Positions 34,778-44,022 of a stretch of 64,000 nt of DNA are shown here, in pieces. This stretch comes from Bacteroidota bacterium (lineage in GTDB: Bacteria > Bacteroidota > Bacteroidia > B-17B0 > Aurantibacillaceae): contig CANFTW010000016.1 of NCBI GenBank assembly GCA_947450025.1, positions 1 to 64,000 of the forward strand, in the 5' to 3' direction. Numbering within the stretch: position 1 is the stretch's first letter; each line of letters begins with the position of its first letter. A model generated the notes under the pieces. That model was not told the origin of the DNA. It saw only the letters and a list, made by a program, of their open reading frames with translations, and ran no database searches. Made by a program: the position numbers and the translations under genes.

Positions 34778-35149
34778 ATGAAAAAAGAAAAAATTATCTT
34801 TTGGACAGCAACAATAATCATCGCTTTATTTGAAGGAGTTATGCCTGCGCTTACGTCACAAACAGAGCTTGCAAAAGAAGGTATTAAACATCTAGGTTAT
34901 CCAGAATATTTTGGGAATGCCTTAGTTATTTTTAAAATTTTAGGAGTTTTAGCTTTAGTAATTCCGAAAATACCAAAAAGAGTAAAAGAATGGGCATATG
35001 CTGGATTTGCATTTGACTTTATTTTTGCAACAATTAGTCATGGGGCTGTTGACGGCATAAACGGACAAACATTTTTTCCACTCGTTATATTCGGGATCTT
35101 AATCATTTCATACACTTATTACCAGAAGTTAAGTTCAAATAAAAATTAA
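34778..35149 (+). CDS. DoxX-like small membrane protein, 123 residues
   Basis: Four hydrophobic segments (about 7-25, 46-62, 70-88 and 95-115) and motifs such as ILGVLALVIPKIPKRVKEWAYAGFAF match the DoxX-like family (PF13564 type). Members are inner membrane proteins often linked to redox or thiol stress, with unclear biochemistry. The length is typical. It has its own promoter, overlapped by a perfect inverted repeat that could be an operator. It is followed 46 bases later by a lipoprotein gene that may share its transcript. Confidence 0.85.
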   Translation: MKKEKIIFWTATIIIALFEGVMPALTSQTELAKEGIKHLGYPEYFGNALVIFKILGVLALVIPKIPKRVKEWAYAGFAFDFIFATISHGAVDGINGQTFFPLVIFGILIISYTYYQKLSSNKN

Positions 35150-35195
35150 TGCCACATTATTTCATGCCATTCAAAGGGTCAATAAAAAAGAGACT

Positions 35196-35702
35196 ATGAG
35201 AAATATATTTTTACTATCGATGGCAATCCTATTTACATGGAATAGTTGTAAAAAATATGAGCAAGACGATAAGAAATATTATAAAACGCCTTGCGGAAGA
35301 ATAGCTAAAAAATGGCAATTATATAAAATAGTTGACAAGACTGGTAAAGACTTTACCGATAGTGTTATCTATTTTAAAACACCTGACAATGGCTGGGCAT
35401 TTGTTCCTGAACAATCCTACACATATGGCGGTATGATCATTGAATTTGAAAGATCTAACAATAAATTATGTATAGAAACAGGGATACGAGGAAATGTAAC
35501 CGTCTTAAATAAACCATTTCATAAAGGTTATTATGAAATAAAATTCAAACGAACTAAATTTAAGTTTGACATTGAGCCTCATACGAATTCACCTGCTAGG
35601 TATTTTTTCGATGACTATACAATTTATAAAATGACTTCTGACGAACTTATATTTGGACAAGAGTGGAATAAAATGAGAGCATATTTCAAAGTTGCCGACT
35701 AA
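35196..35702 (+). CDS. Predicted lipoprotein, 168 residues
   Basis: The lipobox FTWNSC at residues 13-18, followed by KKYEQDDKK, predicts cleavage at Cys18 and anchoring in a membrane, with the charged stretch behind Cys resembling surface lipoproteins of Bacteroidota. The mature protein is beta-rich with three further Cys (TPCGR, KLCIE). It is consistent with a small lipocalin-like barrel, but I see no firm signature. It follows the DoxX-like gene at 46 bases. Function unknown. Confidence 0.7.
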   Translation: MRNIFLLSMAILFTWNSCKKYEQDDKKYYKTPCGRIAKKWQLYKIVDKTGKDFTDSVIYFKTPDNGWAFVPEQSYTYGGMIIEFERSNNKLCIETGIRGNVTVLNKPFHKGYYEIKFKRTKFKFDIEPHTNSPARYFFDDYTIYKMTSDELIFGQEWNKMRAYFKVAD

Positions 35703-35790
35703 AATAACTTTATTCTTCCTCAACATAAATTACAATTATATCTACACCTTCGACATTTTAAAATATAGGAAACAATTGATTGATTTTTGA

Positions 35791-35820
35791 TTTGTAATAT
35801 CCTTAAAACCATTAAATTTA
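35791..35820 (+). promoter_or_regulatory. Promoter of the DUF1801-type gene
   Basis: TTTG (35791-35794), an 18-base spacer and TAAATTTA (35813-35820), 13 bases before the ATG at 35834. Confidence 0.45.
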
Positions 35821-35833
35821 TATCATTGTTTAT

Positions 35834-36262
35834 ATGAGCATTCAACACCTTATCAACGCATATATTGACAGCCAACCTGAACAGAAACGCCATGATATGC
35901 TTTACTTGCATAATATGATATTAAAAATCACACCCTCCTGCCAGTTATGGTTTTTAGATGGGAAAGATAGTGCTCAAAAAACAGTTTCTAATCCTAATAT
36001 AGGATATGGGAACTACACTATAACATATGCTGATGGGAAAATAAAAGAGTTTTACAAAATTGGCATGAGCGCAAATACAACTGGTATCTCTATTTACATT
36101 TTTGGCATTCTAGATAAAACCTATTTAGTAAAAACCTACGGACAGAAAATAGGTAAAGCCACTGTAAGTGGATACTGCATTAAATTTAAAAGTCTAAAGG
36201 ATATTAATATAAACGTTTTAGAAACTGCTTTACGTTATGGATTTGAAAAACAAACAAAATAA
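35834..36262 (+). CDS. DUF1801 (YdhG-like) protein
   Basis: A 142-residue cytoplasmic protein. The central GYGNYTITYADGKIKEFYKIGMSANTTGISIYIFG and the later YGQKIGKATVSGYCIKFKSLKDIN match the DUF1801 fold (an iron-chaperone-like alpha/beta family that includes YdhG). Its biochemical role is uncertain, and some members are annotated as iron chaperones by homology only. It has its own promoter. The next gene begins 24 bases downstream. Confidence 0.85.
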   Translation: MSIQHLINAYIDSQPEQKRHDMLYLHNMILKITPSCQLWFLDGKDSAQKTVSNPNIGYGNYTITYADGKIKEFYKIGMSANTTGISIYIFGILDKTYLVKTYGQKIGKATVSGYCIKFKSLKDININVLETALRYGFEKQTK

Positions 36263-36285
36263 AAATTTGTAATAAACTTATAAAA

Positions 36286-36651
36286 ATGAAAAATATAAAA
36301 TCAATCAATCGCCTTCATTGGATAACTCGTATTATTGGGACAATGATGGTTATGTTTACTTTATTTTTTTTCATCGGTTACTTGATAGAAGGAATTAATA
36401 AGCCTAGCGCCTCATTCAATGTGTATACTATTATCCTATTTATCGTATGGGGAATTGGACTTTTAGGTATCCTATTAGCAAATTGGAAGCCTGGTTTTGG
36501 AGGAATCCTCTCCTTCATAAGTTTTATAATTTTTAATATACTCGCTGCCATAAATCCCAATCCAGAAGCCGGATATTCCTTTATACTTTTAATCTTTCTA
36601 TTACCTTCCATTTTATTTCTAATTGTTTGGAAACTAAATCAAGCCTCTTAA
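36286..36651 (+). CDS. Small membrane protein with four TM segments, 121 residues
   Basis: A short basic N-terminus (MKNIKSINRLHWITR) precedes four hydrophobic segments (about 16-34, 45-64, 70-88 and 96-115). No charged catalytic residues lie in the membrane. It resembles uncharacterised four-TM proteins of Bacteroidota and Firmicutes often annotated as DUF7670-like. It starts 24 bases after the DUF1801 gene and probably shares its transcript. Function unknown. Confidence 0.65.
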   Translation: MKNIKSINRLHWITRIIGTMMVMFTLFFFIGYLIEGINKPSASFNVYTIILFIVWGIGLLGILLANWKPGFGGILSFISFIIFNILAAINPNPEAGYSFILLIFLLPSILFLIVWKLNQAS

Positions 36652-36674
36652 ACTAACATACTTTGACTTTAGTA

Positions 36675-36705
36675 TTTGCTAATGACTAAAAACATCGTAT
36701 CTTTA
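36675..36705 (+). promoter_or_regulatory. Promoter of the carbohydrate-binding-like gene
   Basis: TTTG (36675-36678), exactly 19 bases, then TATCTTTA (36698-36705). Confidence 0.6.
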
Positions 36706-36800
36706 ATAGTGTGCTAGAATTTATAAAATGCAACTAGAATCATTCTATGAAAAAGCACTTTATAAACTTATATAAAACACCTCGTCGCTAATTTTATTTC

Positions 36801-37415
36801 ATGAGATTACTTCAATACATTAAGATTACCATGAACAAATCTTTTTTAACTATACTAGGTCTCATATTGCTTTCTTTAGCATTATGGTCTTTTGATTTGC
36901 CTAGTGGTTGGTTTCATGCTGGCAGTAAGCCTAAAAGTTACAATATGGGAATCGACAAAGGTAAAGGTCAAGATGGTAAAAATGCGGCGACCATAAAATC
37001 GATTGATGAAAAAATTAACGGCTTTGGCACTTTAATGCAACAATGTAAACCAGATAAATATTTGGGAAAACGTATTAAAATGACTGGATATGTTAAATCT
37101 GAAAATGTAACCAATTGGGCAGGTTTATGGATGCGTGTTGACCAAACTGATTCACGTCAGCCACTAGCCTTCGATAATATGGGCGACAGACCCATTAAAG
37201 GTACAACTGATTGGACGAAGTATGAAATTATTTTAGATGTTCCAAACCACGCATCACTAATTGCCTATGGAGCTTTGCTTGATGGAACTGGGCAGATTTG
37301 GTTTGATCAAATAACATTTGAAATCTTATCTGATTTCTCACCTTCAACAGGTTCTTCAACCATAAAAAAAACGCCAACCGTTGATGAGCCCACAAATTTA
37401 AATTTTGAAAATTAA
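36801..37415 (+). CDS. Exported protein with carbohydrate-binding-like beta fold
   Basis: A hydrophobic signal segment (about 14-30) follows a ten-residue N-terminal extension. The ATG at 36831 (MNKSFLTILG) gives a more ordinary signal peptide and may be the true start. The mature part begins GWFHAGSKPKSYNMGID and has YLGKRIKMTGYVKSENVTNWAGLWMRVD, TDWTKYEIILDVPNHASLIAYGALL and GTGQIWFDQITFEI. That pattern is typical of beta-sandwich CBM4/9-like or AraC-effector-like domains. It probably binds a sugar or small ligand outside the cytoplasm. It has its own promoter and is a single gene. Confidence 0.75.
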   Translation: MRLLQYIKITMNKSFLTILGLILLSLALWSFDLPSGWFHAGSKPKSYNMGIDKGKGQDGKNAATIKSIDEKINGFGTLMQQCKPDKYLGKRIKMTGYVKSENVTNWAGLWMRVDQTDSRQPLAFDNMGDRPIKGTTDWTKYEIILDVPNHASLIAYGALLDGTGQIWFDQITFEILSDFSPSTGSSTIKKTPTVDEPTNLNFEN

Positions 37416-37465
37416 GCTGGCTATTACCTAAGAGCCTTCATTATAAATTTATAAAACAAAAAAAG

Positions 37466-37732
37466 ATGAATAGAATACAAGTCATTTTAACCATAGATAC
37501 AGACAATTTACCAGAAAACTTTGCTGAAATTTTAAAGCATGAACAAGAAGTAGTTGCTGAGTGGAAACAAAAAGGAATATTGGACCATTTATTCTTAAGA
37601 CAAACACGCAATGGCGCTATCTTAATATTTAAAGATATTGACGAGGAAAAAGCAAAAGAATTAATGGAAACACTTCCATTGTATGCCTTGAAAAAAAGCG
37701 TTGAATATTTTAATCTCATCAAACAGTTTTAG
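37466..37732 (+). CDS. Small dimeric alpha/beta barrel-like protein, 88 residues
   Basis: The sequence alternates beta (RIQVILTIDT, GAILIFKDI) and alpha (FAEILKHEQEVVAEWKQKG, EEKAKELMETLPLYAL) elements, as in the ferredoxin-like dimeric barrel proteins (YCII, muconolactone isomerase-like). The pattern of a Leu-Pro-Leu turn and YALKKSVEYF near the end resembles muconolactone isomerase-like domains. Catalytic residues cannot be assigned. It lies between the carbohydrate-binding-like gene and the VanW-like gene. Cytoplasmic, role unknown. Confidence 0.7.
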   Translation: MNRIQVILTIDTDNLPENFAEILKHEQEVVAEWKQKGILDHLFLRQTRNGAILIFKDIDEEKAKELMETLPLYALKKSVEYFNLIKQF

Positions 37733-37801
37733 TAACATATCATTCATGTTATTAAAACTATTATGTAGTATAGAGAAGTCAAATAAAATATACAAAAGGT
37801 A

Positions 37802-38620
37802 ATGGTGCATAATTACCAAATTGACAAGCCTAAACATAGAGGTAAGCTTAGAAAATTTTTAGGTAAAGAATACTTTATTGCTAAACGCCAATGTTATTGG
37901 TGGTTTAGCAAAACCAATTTTGCTAAACCTGAGCCAAATACTCACTATAAACACTCTTTAATTGTCCATCAATCATTTTTGTTACGCCCATTAAAAGATG
38001 TTGACATGTACTTGCAACATAATAAAATTACAAATCTAAGAATTGCTATAAGCCATCTTCATAAGGTGGTTATCAAACCTGGACAGGTTTTTTCGATATG
38101 GAATTTAGTAGGAAGACCAACCAAATCAAAAGGTTATTTAGAAGGTATGACTTTGCACAATGGTAAAGTTTTAAAAGATATAGGAGGCGGCCTTTGTCAA
38201 TTAGGCAACCTTTTATACTGGATGGCGCTACACACACCTTTATCTATTAAAGAGCGCTGGCGACATAGTTATGATGTGTTTCCTGACATTAATAGGACGA
38301 TTCCGTTTGCATGTGGCGCTACCTTGTCATATAATTACATTGATCTGCAATTAGAAAACAATACAGATAAAAATTTTCAAATTCATCTATGGCTCGATGA
38401 TGCTTATTTAAATGGAGAAATAACTTGCAAATCTGATTTAAACACACGTTATGAAATTTACGAAACAGATCATATTTTTAAACAACAATGGTGGGGAGGT
38501 TATACCAGACATAACAAAATTTGGAAAAAAATAACCACACTTCAAGATGAAACCACGACCGAAGAACTTGTAGCAGAAAACAATGCGATTATGATGTATA
38601 GCCCACTCATAGAGCAATAA
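37802..38620 (+). CDS. VanW-like family protein
   Basis: A 272-residue protein. The central segment VIKPGQVFSIWNLVGRPTKSKGYLEGMTL, followed by DIGGGLCQLGNLLYWMALHTPL, is the VanW core (PF04294 type). VanW is an accessory protein of vancomycin-resistance clusters in Gram-positive bacteria, but stand-alone homologues are widespread and their function is unknown. No vanA, vanH or vanX genes are nearby, so resistance is not implied. No signal peptide is present, so the protein is probably cytoplasmic. It converges with the SpoIIE phosphatase gene. Confidence 0.87.
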   Translation: MVHNYQIDKPKHRGKLRKFLGKEYFIAKRQCYWWFSKTNFAKPEPNTHYKHSLIVHQSFLLRPLKDVDMYLQHNKITNLRIAISHLHKVVIKPGQVFSIWNLVGRPTKSKGYLEGMTLHNGKVLKDIGGGLCQLGNLLYWMALHTPLSIKERWRHSYDVFPDINRTIPFACGATLSYNYIDLQLENNTDKNFQIHLWLDDAYLNGEITCKSDLNTRYEIYETDHIFKQQWWGGYTRHNKIWKKITTLQDETTTEELVAENNAIMMYSPLIEQ

Positions 38621-38666
38621 TGATTCGACGTCAATTACATTTTACTGTCAGAAATTTTTATTTTCT

Positions 38667-40667
38667 CTAACTCACTTTAATAGCTAACACACACACATCA
38701 TCTACTTGCTCAAGATGATTCTTCCATTCAGTAAACGCTTGCTCTAAGATCTCTTTTTGTTTTACCATAGATTGAGATTTATTTTTCAATAACATTTCCA
38801 TCATCGGCTTGTATTTATATTTTTTACCTTTAGGACCGCCAAATTGGTCAGCATATCCATCTGTGCTTAAATATATCAAATCTCCTTGCTGTAAATTGAT
38901 TGTTGTACTGGTAAAAGGCTCCTCCTTATCTAAATATAAGCCTATTGGCATTTTATCGGCTTTGTATTCCATCAATTCCTCGCCTCTTAACAACCATAAA
39001 GGATTATTAGCTCCAGCAAATTCAAGCGTATGATCTATTTTATTCCACACGCACAAGCTAATATCCATGCCATCTTTTTGTTGTGTACCGCCTTTTTGTT
39101 CTAATGCATTGATGATTTTAGAACGCAGTTTATTTAAAATTGCATCAGCTTTAAATATTTTATTTTCAATCACAATTTCATTTAAAAAACTATTGCCAAG
39201 CATACTCATAAAGCCACCTGGTACACCATGTCCTGTGCAATCAGCCAAGGCAAAAACAGAACGGTTATTAGGTGTATTATATGCCCAATAAAAATCACCA
39301 CTCACAATATCTTTAGGTTTAAATAATATAAAATAATCTTTAGAGACTTTACCCCACACATCATCTCCCGTTAAAACAGCTTGCTGAATGCGTTTTGCAT
39401 AATTAATGCTATCAATAATTTCTTTTTGTTTTTCTTCAACGATATCCTTTTGACGTGTAATTTCATCATTTTTCAATTCAACCTCTAATTTTTGATTTTC
39501 AATGATCACATTGGCTTTTTTGGTTTTTTTAAAATTGATATAGGCCATGGCTGCAAAAAAACCAGTGCCTAAAAGTGCCAGAGTACCGAATAAAATAATT
39601 AAAGACTTTTGCTTGTTTTGTTTTTCCTGAGCTTCAATCTCAAAAGATTGATTTTTTATTTGCAATTCTTTTTTTTCAGTTTCATATTTGGTTTGTAAAT
39701 CTTTAGAAGCGGCTAATCCTTTTTGAAGATTAATAGAATCGTTAATTGCTAATGTTTTAAAAAAATAAACCTCAGCACTATCGGCGCGTTTTTCAAAAAT
39801 ATAGCACATCGCTAAGTCTCTGTATATATGTTTTAAATTATCTGAACTACCCGCCATATTTGCATATTCTAAACTTTTATATAAATAAAATTTAGTGAGC
39901 ACAGTGTTTTTGTTCAACTTCCAATAAACATTAGCCAAATTACTATTTAAGATTAATAAATAATTATTAAACCCATTTCGCTCAAAGTAGGGCAAAGCTT
40001 TTTTTAAAAAGATTAAACTAGAATCTAATTTTAAGGCATCGTTTAATCTTACCCCAACTTGCATCATCATGTTGTAATATTTTACACTATCGTTTAAAGT
40101 AGCCGACAGAGCAAATGCTTTTCGAGAATAGCCTAAGGCTGAATCATATTTTCGATAATCGGTATATAAATTAGAAATATTATTTAGCGTATTGACAATT
40201 CCTAACGTCCAATTTATTTTCTCATATATCTGTAAAGCTTTCTTACTATCAGAAATAGCACCCTCTATATCTCCAATGGTGCGTTTTACTAATGAAAAAC
40301 TTTGATAAACTTTTCCTATACCTTTATCATTACCAATTTTTTTAAAGTATAATAACGCTTTATTGAAATAACTTAAGGCGCTATCTACTTTGTTCTCCAT
40401 GTGATAGCTATTACCAAACTGAATTAACACATCACCTCTAGCAACACTATTAGCGGGAGCCATTTTAGCTGCTATTGAGGCGTAGGTGCGCACGCTGTCT
40501 GAATTCACACCCGTAAAGATATTAGCTATTTTCACATATAATTTAGAAGCAGAGTCGTTACTCACCCTGTGCGCTATTTTTTTTAGTGAATCGGTAAGTT
40601 GATTTTGACTAAAACTAGCAAAAGATAAAAAAATACTAAACAGGAAAATTTTCAATGGATTAATCAT
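38667..40667 (-). CDS. TPR sensor protein with SpoIIE-type phosphatase domain
   Basis: A 666-residue protein. A signal or first TM (1-20) is followed by TPR-like repeats (about 40-340) facing the periplasm, one TM (about 355-378), a coiled-coil linker (380-420) and a PP2C/SpoIIE phosphatase domain (about 425-665). The metal-binding acids are in DIVSGDFYWAY, ADCTGHGVPGGFMSMLG and STDGYADQFGG. It probably relays an envelope signal by dephosphorylating a serine on an anti-anti-sigma or similar protein. The RsbW-like ATPase at 10757 supplies the opposing activity in principle. Confidence 0.9.
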   Translation of the reverse strand: MINPLKIFLFSIFLSFASFSQNQLTDSLKKIAHRVSNDSASKLYVKIANIFTGVNSDSVRTYASIAAKMAPANSVARGDVLIQFGNSYHMENKVDSALSYFNKALLYFKKIGNDKGIGKVYQSFSLVKRTIGDIEGAISDSKKALQIYEKINWTLGIVNTLNNISNLYTDYRKYDSALGYSRKAFALSATLNDSVKYYNMMMQVGVRLNDALKLDSSLIFLKKALPYFERNGFNNYLLILNSNLANVYWKLNKNTVLTKFYLYKSLEYANMAGSSDNLKHIYRDLAMCYIFEKRADSAEVYFFKTLAINDSINLQKGLAASKDLQTKYETEKKELQIKNQSFEIEAQEKQNKQKSLIILFGTLALLGTGFFAAMAYINFKKTKKANVIIENQKLEVELKNDEITRQKDIVEEKQKEIIDSINYAKRIQQAVLTGDDVWGKVSKDYFILFKPKDIVSGDFYWAYNTPNNRSVFALADCTGHGVPGGFMSMLGNSFLNEIVIENKIFKADAILNKLRSKIINALEQKGGTQQKDGMDISLCVWNKIDHTLEFAGANNPLWLLRGEELMEYKADKMPIGLYLDKEEPFTSTTINLQQGDLIYLSTDGYADQFGGPKGKKYKYKPMMEMLLKNKSQSMVKQKEILEQAFTEWKNHLEQVDDVCVLAIKVS

Positions 40668-40715
40668 AATATAAAGTTAAATAATCATTCCATATAGAAA
40701 AAACGAATTTCGTAT

Positions 40716-42098
40716 TTATCCGAATAAATGACTAAATACTTCTTCCATTTTAGTAACAGCAATCACCTGAATTTTTAATTGTTTTAAATCTAAACCCTTT
40801 AAGTTATATGAAGAAATATAAATTTTTTCGAAGCCTAATTTTTGAGCTTCTGAAATACGCTGTTCGATGCGGCTTACTGGTCGAATTTCACCAGTTAATC
40901 CAACCTCAGCGGCAAAGCACACATTTTGAGCAATTGGCAAATCCTCGTTACTAGAAAGTACCGCACAAACTAAGGCTAAATCAATACCAGGATCTTCTAC
41001 TTTGATACCACCTGCGATATTAATAAAAACATCTTTGGCTCCTAATCTAAAGCCACAGCGTTTTTCAAGAACAGCGAGTAGCATCGATAATCGTCTTAAA
41101 TCAAATCCAGTGGATGAACGTTGTGGTGTGCCATAAGCGGCAGTGCTCACTAAGGCTTGTGTTTCTATCAACAAAGGGCGATTCCCTTCTAATGTTGCAG
41201 CAATAGCTACACCACTCGTTGCCTCTGTTCTATTGGTAATTAATATCTCTGATGGGTTGAGGACTTCTTTTAACCCATCCCCATTCATTTCATAAATACC
41301 CATTTCATTAGTACTTCCAAAACGATTTTTAGTAGCGCGCAATAATCGGTATATATGATTTCTATCTCCTTCAAATTGTAGAACGGTATCCACCATATGT
41401 TCTAAAACTTTAGGGCCAGCAAGGCTACCTTCTTTAGTAATATGCCCAATCATAAACACAGGAACATTGGTTTCTTTAGCAAAGCGCAAAAACTCCGCTG
41501 CGCATTCACGAACCTGACTAACGCTTCCCGGACTACTATCAATATAACTGGTATGAATGGTTTGAATAGAATCAATAATCACTAACTGTGGTTCTATTTT
41601 TTCTATTTGAGTGAAAATATTTTGAGTATTCGTTTCTTGAAGAATAAAACAGTTTTCTGTTGTCACACCGATGCGTTCGGCTCGCATTTTTATTTGTTGT
41701 TCACTCTCCTCGCCGCTCACGTAGAGCACTCTTAAATTTTTTAAACGTAAGGCGAGCTGTAACATTAACGTGGATTTACCAATACCAGGCTCACCTCCAA
41801 ACAATACCAAACTGCCAGGCACAACCCCACCCCCTAAAACTCTTGGCAATTCTTGTCCTGGAACTTGAATACGCGGATATTCTGTCAGCCCTATTTCTTG
41901 TAATAAAACGGACTGATTAGAACGGTGCTGCTCGTTTTTATTAGCCGAAAACAGCTGTAAACGATCATTCTTGGTTTCTTTATGAATCACTTCTTCAACA
42001 AGTGTATTCCACTCGCCACAGCTATTGCATTTACCTGCCCACTTAGCAGCTTGTGCGCCACAACTTTGACAGAAATAGGATGTTTTTGTTTTTGCCAC
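40716..42098 (-). CDS. radA: DNA repair protein RadA
   Basis: RadA (Sms) is a RecA-related branch-migration helicase that processes recombination intermediates. The 460-residue protein has the N-terminal four-Cys zinc finger (CQSCGAQAAKWAGKCNSCGEWN), Walker A GGEPGIGKST near residue 95, the RadA-specific KNRFG motif near 257, and a C-terminal Lon-like domain. The start is GTG, which gives the conserved MAKTKTSYFCQSCG. A TAATTTTG promoter-like box lies 18 bases upstream on the minus strand. It is about 100 bases from the dnaX stop, so it may be transcribed separately. Confidence 0.96.
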   Translation of the reverse strand: MAKTKTSYFCQSCGAQAAKWAGKCNSCGEWNTLVEEVIHKETKNDRLQLFSANKNEQHRSNQSVLLQEIGLTEYPRIQVPGQELPRVLGGGVVPGSLVLFGGEPGIGKSTLMLQLALRLKNLRVLYVSGEESEQQIKMRAERIGVTTENCFILQETNTQNIFTQIEKIEPQLVIIDSIQTIHTSYIDSSPGSVSQVRECAAEFLRFAKETNVPVFMIGHITKEGSLAGPKVLEHMVDTVLQFEGDRNHIYRLLRATKNRFGSTNEMGIYEMNGDGLKEVLNPSEILITNRTEATSGVAIAATLEGNRPLLIETQALVSTAAYGTPQRSSTGFDLRRLSMLLAVLEKRCGFRLGAKDVFINIAGGIKVEDPGIDLALVCAVLSSNEDLPIAQNVCFAAEVGLTGEIRPVSRIEQRISEAQKLGFEKIYISSYNLKGLDLKQLKIQVIAVTKMEEVFSHLFG

Positions 42099-42200
42099 TG
42101 GATTAATTTATAACTTCAAAATTACACTAATTGATAGCGATTGATTGCTATAATTTGTAGCTAAATAAAATAAATTGATTTTAAAAACTTAAAAAAACTA

Positions 42201-43916
42201 CTAGTATTCAATATCTAAATCAAATCGTTTTTTTAATTCTAATAGGGCTGGATTTTTTTCTGCCATTAACTTAAACTTATCAGAGGGTTTATAGGCCTTC
42301 ACTTCTCCTAAAACCTCAGATACTTTAATTTCTAATTGGGTTTGTTTATTACTAGATAACTTTCTCAACTCATCTAACATATCTTGCTTGATATTAACTA
42401 GCATTTCTCTTTGCACCTCATTATTCAATTCAATAATAATGGTGTTACCAGATAAACTAATTTTACTAGATGTTAAAGTTGCATACAATTGCTTATTACC
42501 ATTTTTTCCTTTCTCTTCAGCAAATTGCTTCACTGCATCAAGTGCCCTATCCGATGTCAGTTCAATATCCACTGCAGATGTCGCATCTTGAACAATTGTG
42601 GCATCAACTGCAACAGCTTGACTTTTTTGAGCGTTATCTTGCAGTAAAAACTGAGATTTTATTTTTAGTTCATTAAACCCTACAACAGGCTTAGCGCTTG
42701 TTTGAACAATAGGCTGAGCCGTAAATTTAGCAACTGGCTGAGCTTGTTCAATGGATTTTGGCTGAGCACTCTGAATTTCGAAACCCGAATTTAACTCATT
42801 TTTTTTTTCCGCATCTTGTGATGCGGCGTTTAAATAACTGATTTGCATCAGTGCCATCTCAACTTGCAATCGTTGATTTTTAGCGGCCTTATAATGAATA
42901 TCACATTTATTAATGACCGATAGGGATTTTAATAAAAATGGTGTTGGACATAATTGAGCTTGTTCGGAAAAACGTTTTTTCAAAGCATCACTTGCCTCTA
43001 ACAATTGAACGGTATATTGATCTTTACTCACTAATAAGTTTCGTAAATGTTCTCCAAAACCAATAATAAAATTATGACCATCAAATCCTTTTTTTAAAAT
43101 CTCATCAAAGGTAACCATGACTTCAGGTAATCGTCCGTTTAAAGCAGCGTCCGTTAACTTAAAGTAATATTCATAATCTAAGACGTGAAGGTTTTCTACA
43201 ACCGCTTTGTAGGTTAAATGATTCCCTGTAAAAGTTACCATTTGATCAAAAATAGAACAAGCATCCCGTAAACCACCATCTGCTTTTTGAGAAATGATTT
43301 GTAAAGCCTCAGGCTCAAAAGTAATATGCTCTGTATTGGCAATGTATTCTAATTGTTCAGTAATATCTTCGGCTTTTATCCGATTAAAACTAAATACCTG
43401 ACAACGAGATAAAATCGTAGGAATAATTTTATGCTTTTCGGTAGTAGCTAAAATAAATTTAGCATGCTTTGGCGGCTCTTCTAATGTTTTTAAAAATGCG
43501 TTAAACGCTGCGTTTGACAACATATGAACCTCATCAATCACATACACTTTATAATCTCCTAATTGAGGCGCAAAACGCACTTGATCAACTAAATTTCTTA
43601 TATCCTCTACGGAGTTGTTTGATGCGGCATCTAATTCATATACGTTGAGTGAAGCTCCAGAATTGAATGACAAACAGGATTCACAAGCGTCACATGCTTC
43701 TCCATCAGAAGTTAAATTAGTACAGTTAATGGTTTTAGCAAAAATACGTGCGCAGGTTGTTTTACCTACACCACGCGGACCACAGAATAAATACGCTTGC
43801 GCGATTTTTCCATTTTTTATAGCTTGTTTTAAAGTATTGGTAATATGGCTTTGACCAACCACTGTATTAAAGTGTTGGGGACGATATTTCCGAGCTGATA
43901 CTATAAAATCATCCAT
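42201..43916 (-). CDS. dnaX: DNA polymerase III subunit gamma/tau
   Basis: The clamp-loader ATPase of the replicative polymerase, 571 residues. Residues 1-360 form the AAA+ core: KYRPQHFNTVVGQSH at the N-terminus, Walker A GPRGVGKTTCARIF near 45, a zinc-binding Cys cluster (CTNLTSDGEACDACESC, 64-80), Walker B YVIDEVHMLS and the sensor ATTEKHKIIPTILSRC. The C-terminal third, rich in Ala, Gln and Lys, is the tau-specific, poorly conserved part. A frameshift site producing gamma is not evident. It has its own start ATG. Confidence 0.96.
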   Translation of the reverse strand: MDDFIVSARKYRPQHFNTVVGQSHITNTLKQAIKNGKIAQAYLFCGPRGVGKTTCARIFAKTINCTNLTSDGEACDACESCLSFNSGASLNVYELDAASNNSVEDIRNLVDQVRFAPQLGDYKVYVIDEVHMLSNAAFNAFLKTLEEPPKHAKFILATTEKHKIIPTILSRCQVFSFNRIKAEDITEQLEYIANTEHITFEPEALQIISQKADGGLRDACSIFDQMVTFTGNHLTYKAVVENLHVLDYEYYFKLTDAALNGRLPEVMVTFDEILKKGFDGHNFIIGFGEHLRNLLVSKDQYTVQLLEASDALKKRFSEQAQLCPTPFLLKSLSVINKCDIHYKAAKNQRLQVEMALMQISYLNAASQDAEKKNELNSGFEIQSAQPKSIEQAQPVAKFTAQPIVQTSAKPVVGFNELKIKSQFLLQDNAQKSQAVAVDATIVQDATSAVDIELTSDRALDAVKQFAEEKGKNGNKQLYATLTSSKISLSGNTIIIELNNEVQREMLVNIKQDMLDELRKLSSNKQTQLEIKVSEVLGEVKAYKPSDKFKLMAEKNPALLELKKRFDLDIEY

Positions 43917-43988
43917 AAATTGAGGTAAATTTACTCTTTATATCCCCATAAAAAAGGTTAAATTATTAACTGTTTGTGAATAAGTCGA

Positions 43989-43996
43989 TATATTTG
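43989..43996 (+). promoter_or_regulatory. -7 promoter box before the CTG-initiated gene
   Basis: TATATTTG ends 26 bases before the CTG at 44023. A TTTG lies only 12 bases upstream (43973-43976), too near to be the partner box. Confidence 0.45.
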
Positions 43997-44022
43997 ATAG
44001 AATCTAAAAATTATCCTTTCTC

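Noticed and set aside
37802-38620. Vancomycin resistance locus
   Set aside because: Only a VanW-like gene is present. No vanA/B ligase, vanH, vanX or vanRS genes are nearby.
40690-40712. Terminator of radA at the ACGAAATTCGT palindrome
   Set aside because: The palindrome has no loop and only a short stem, so it is not a convincing terminator.
42201-43916. Programmed frameshift in dnaX
   Set aside because: No clear A6G-type slippery run with a following hairpin was found in the middle of the gene.
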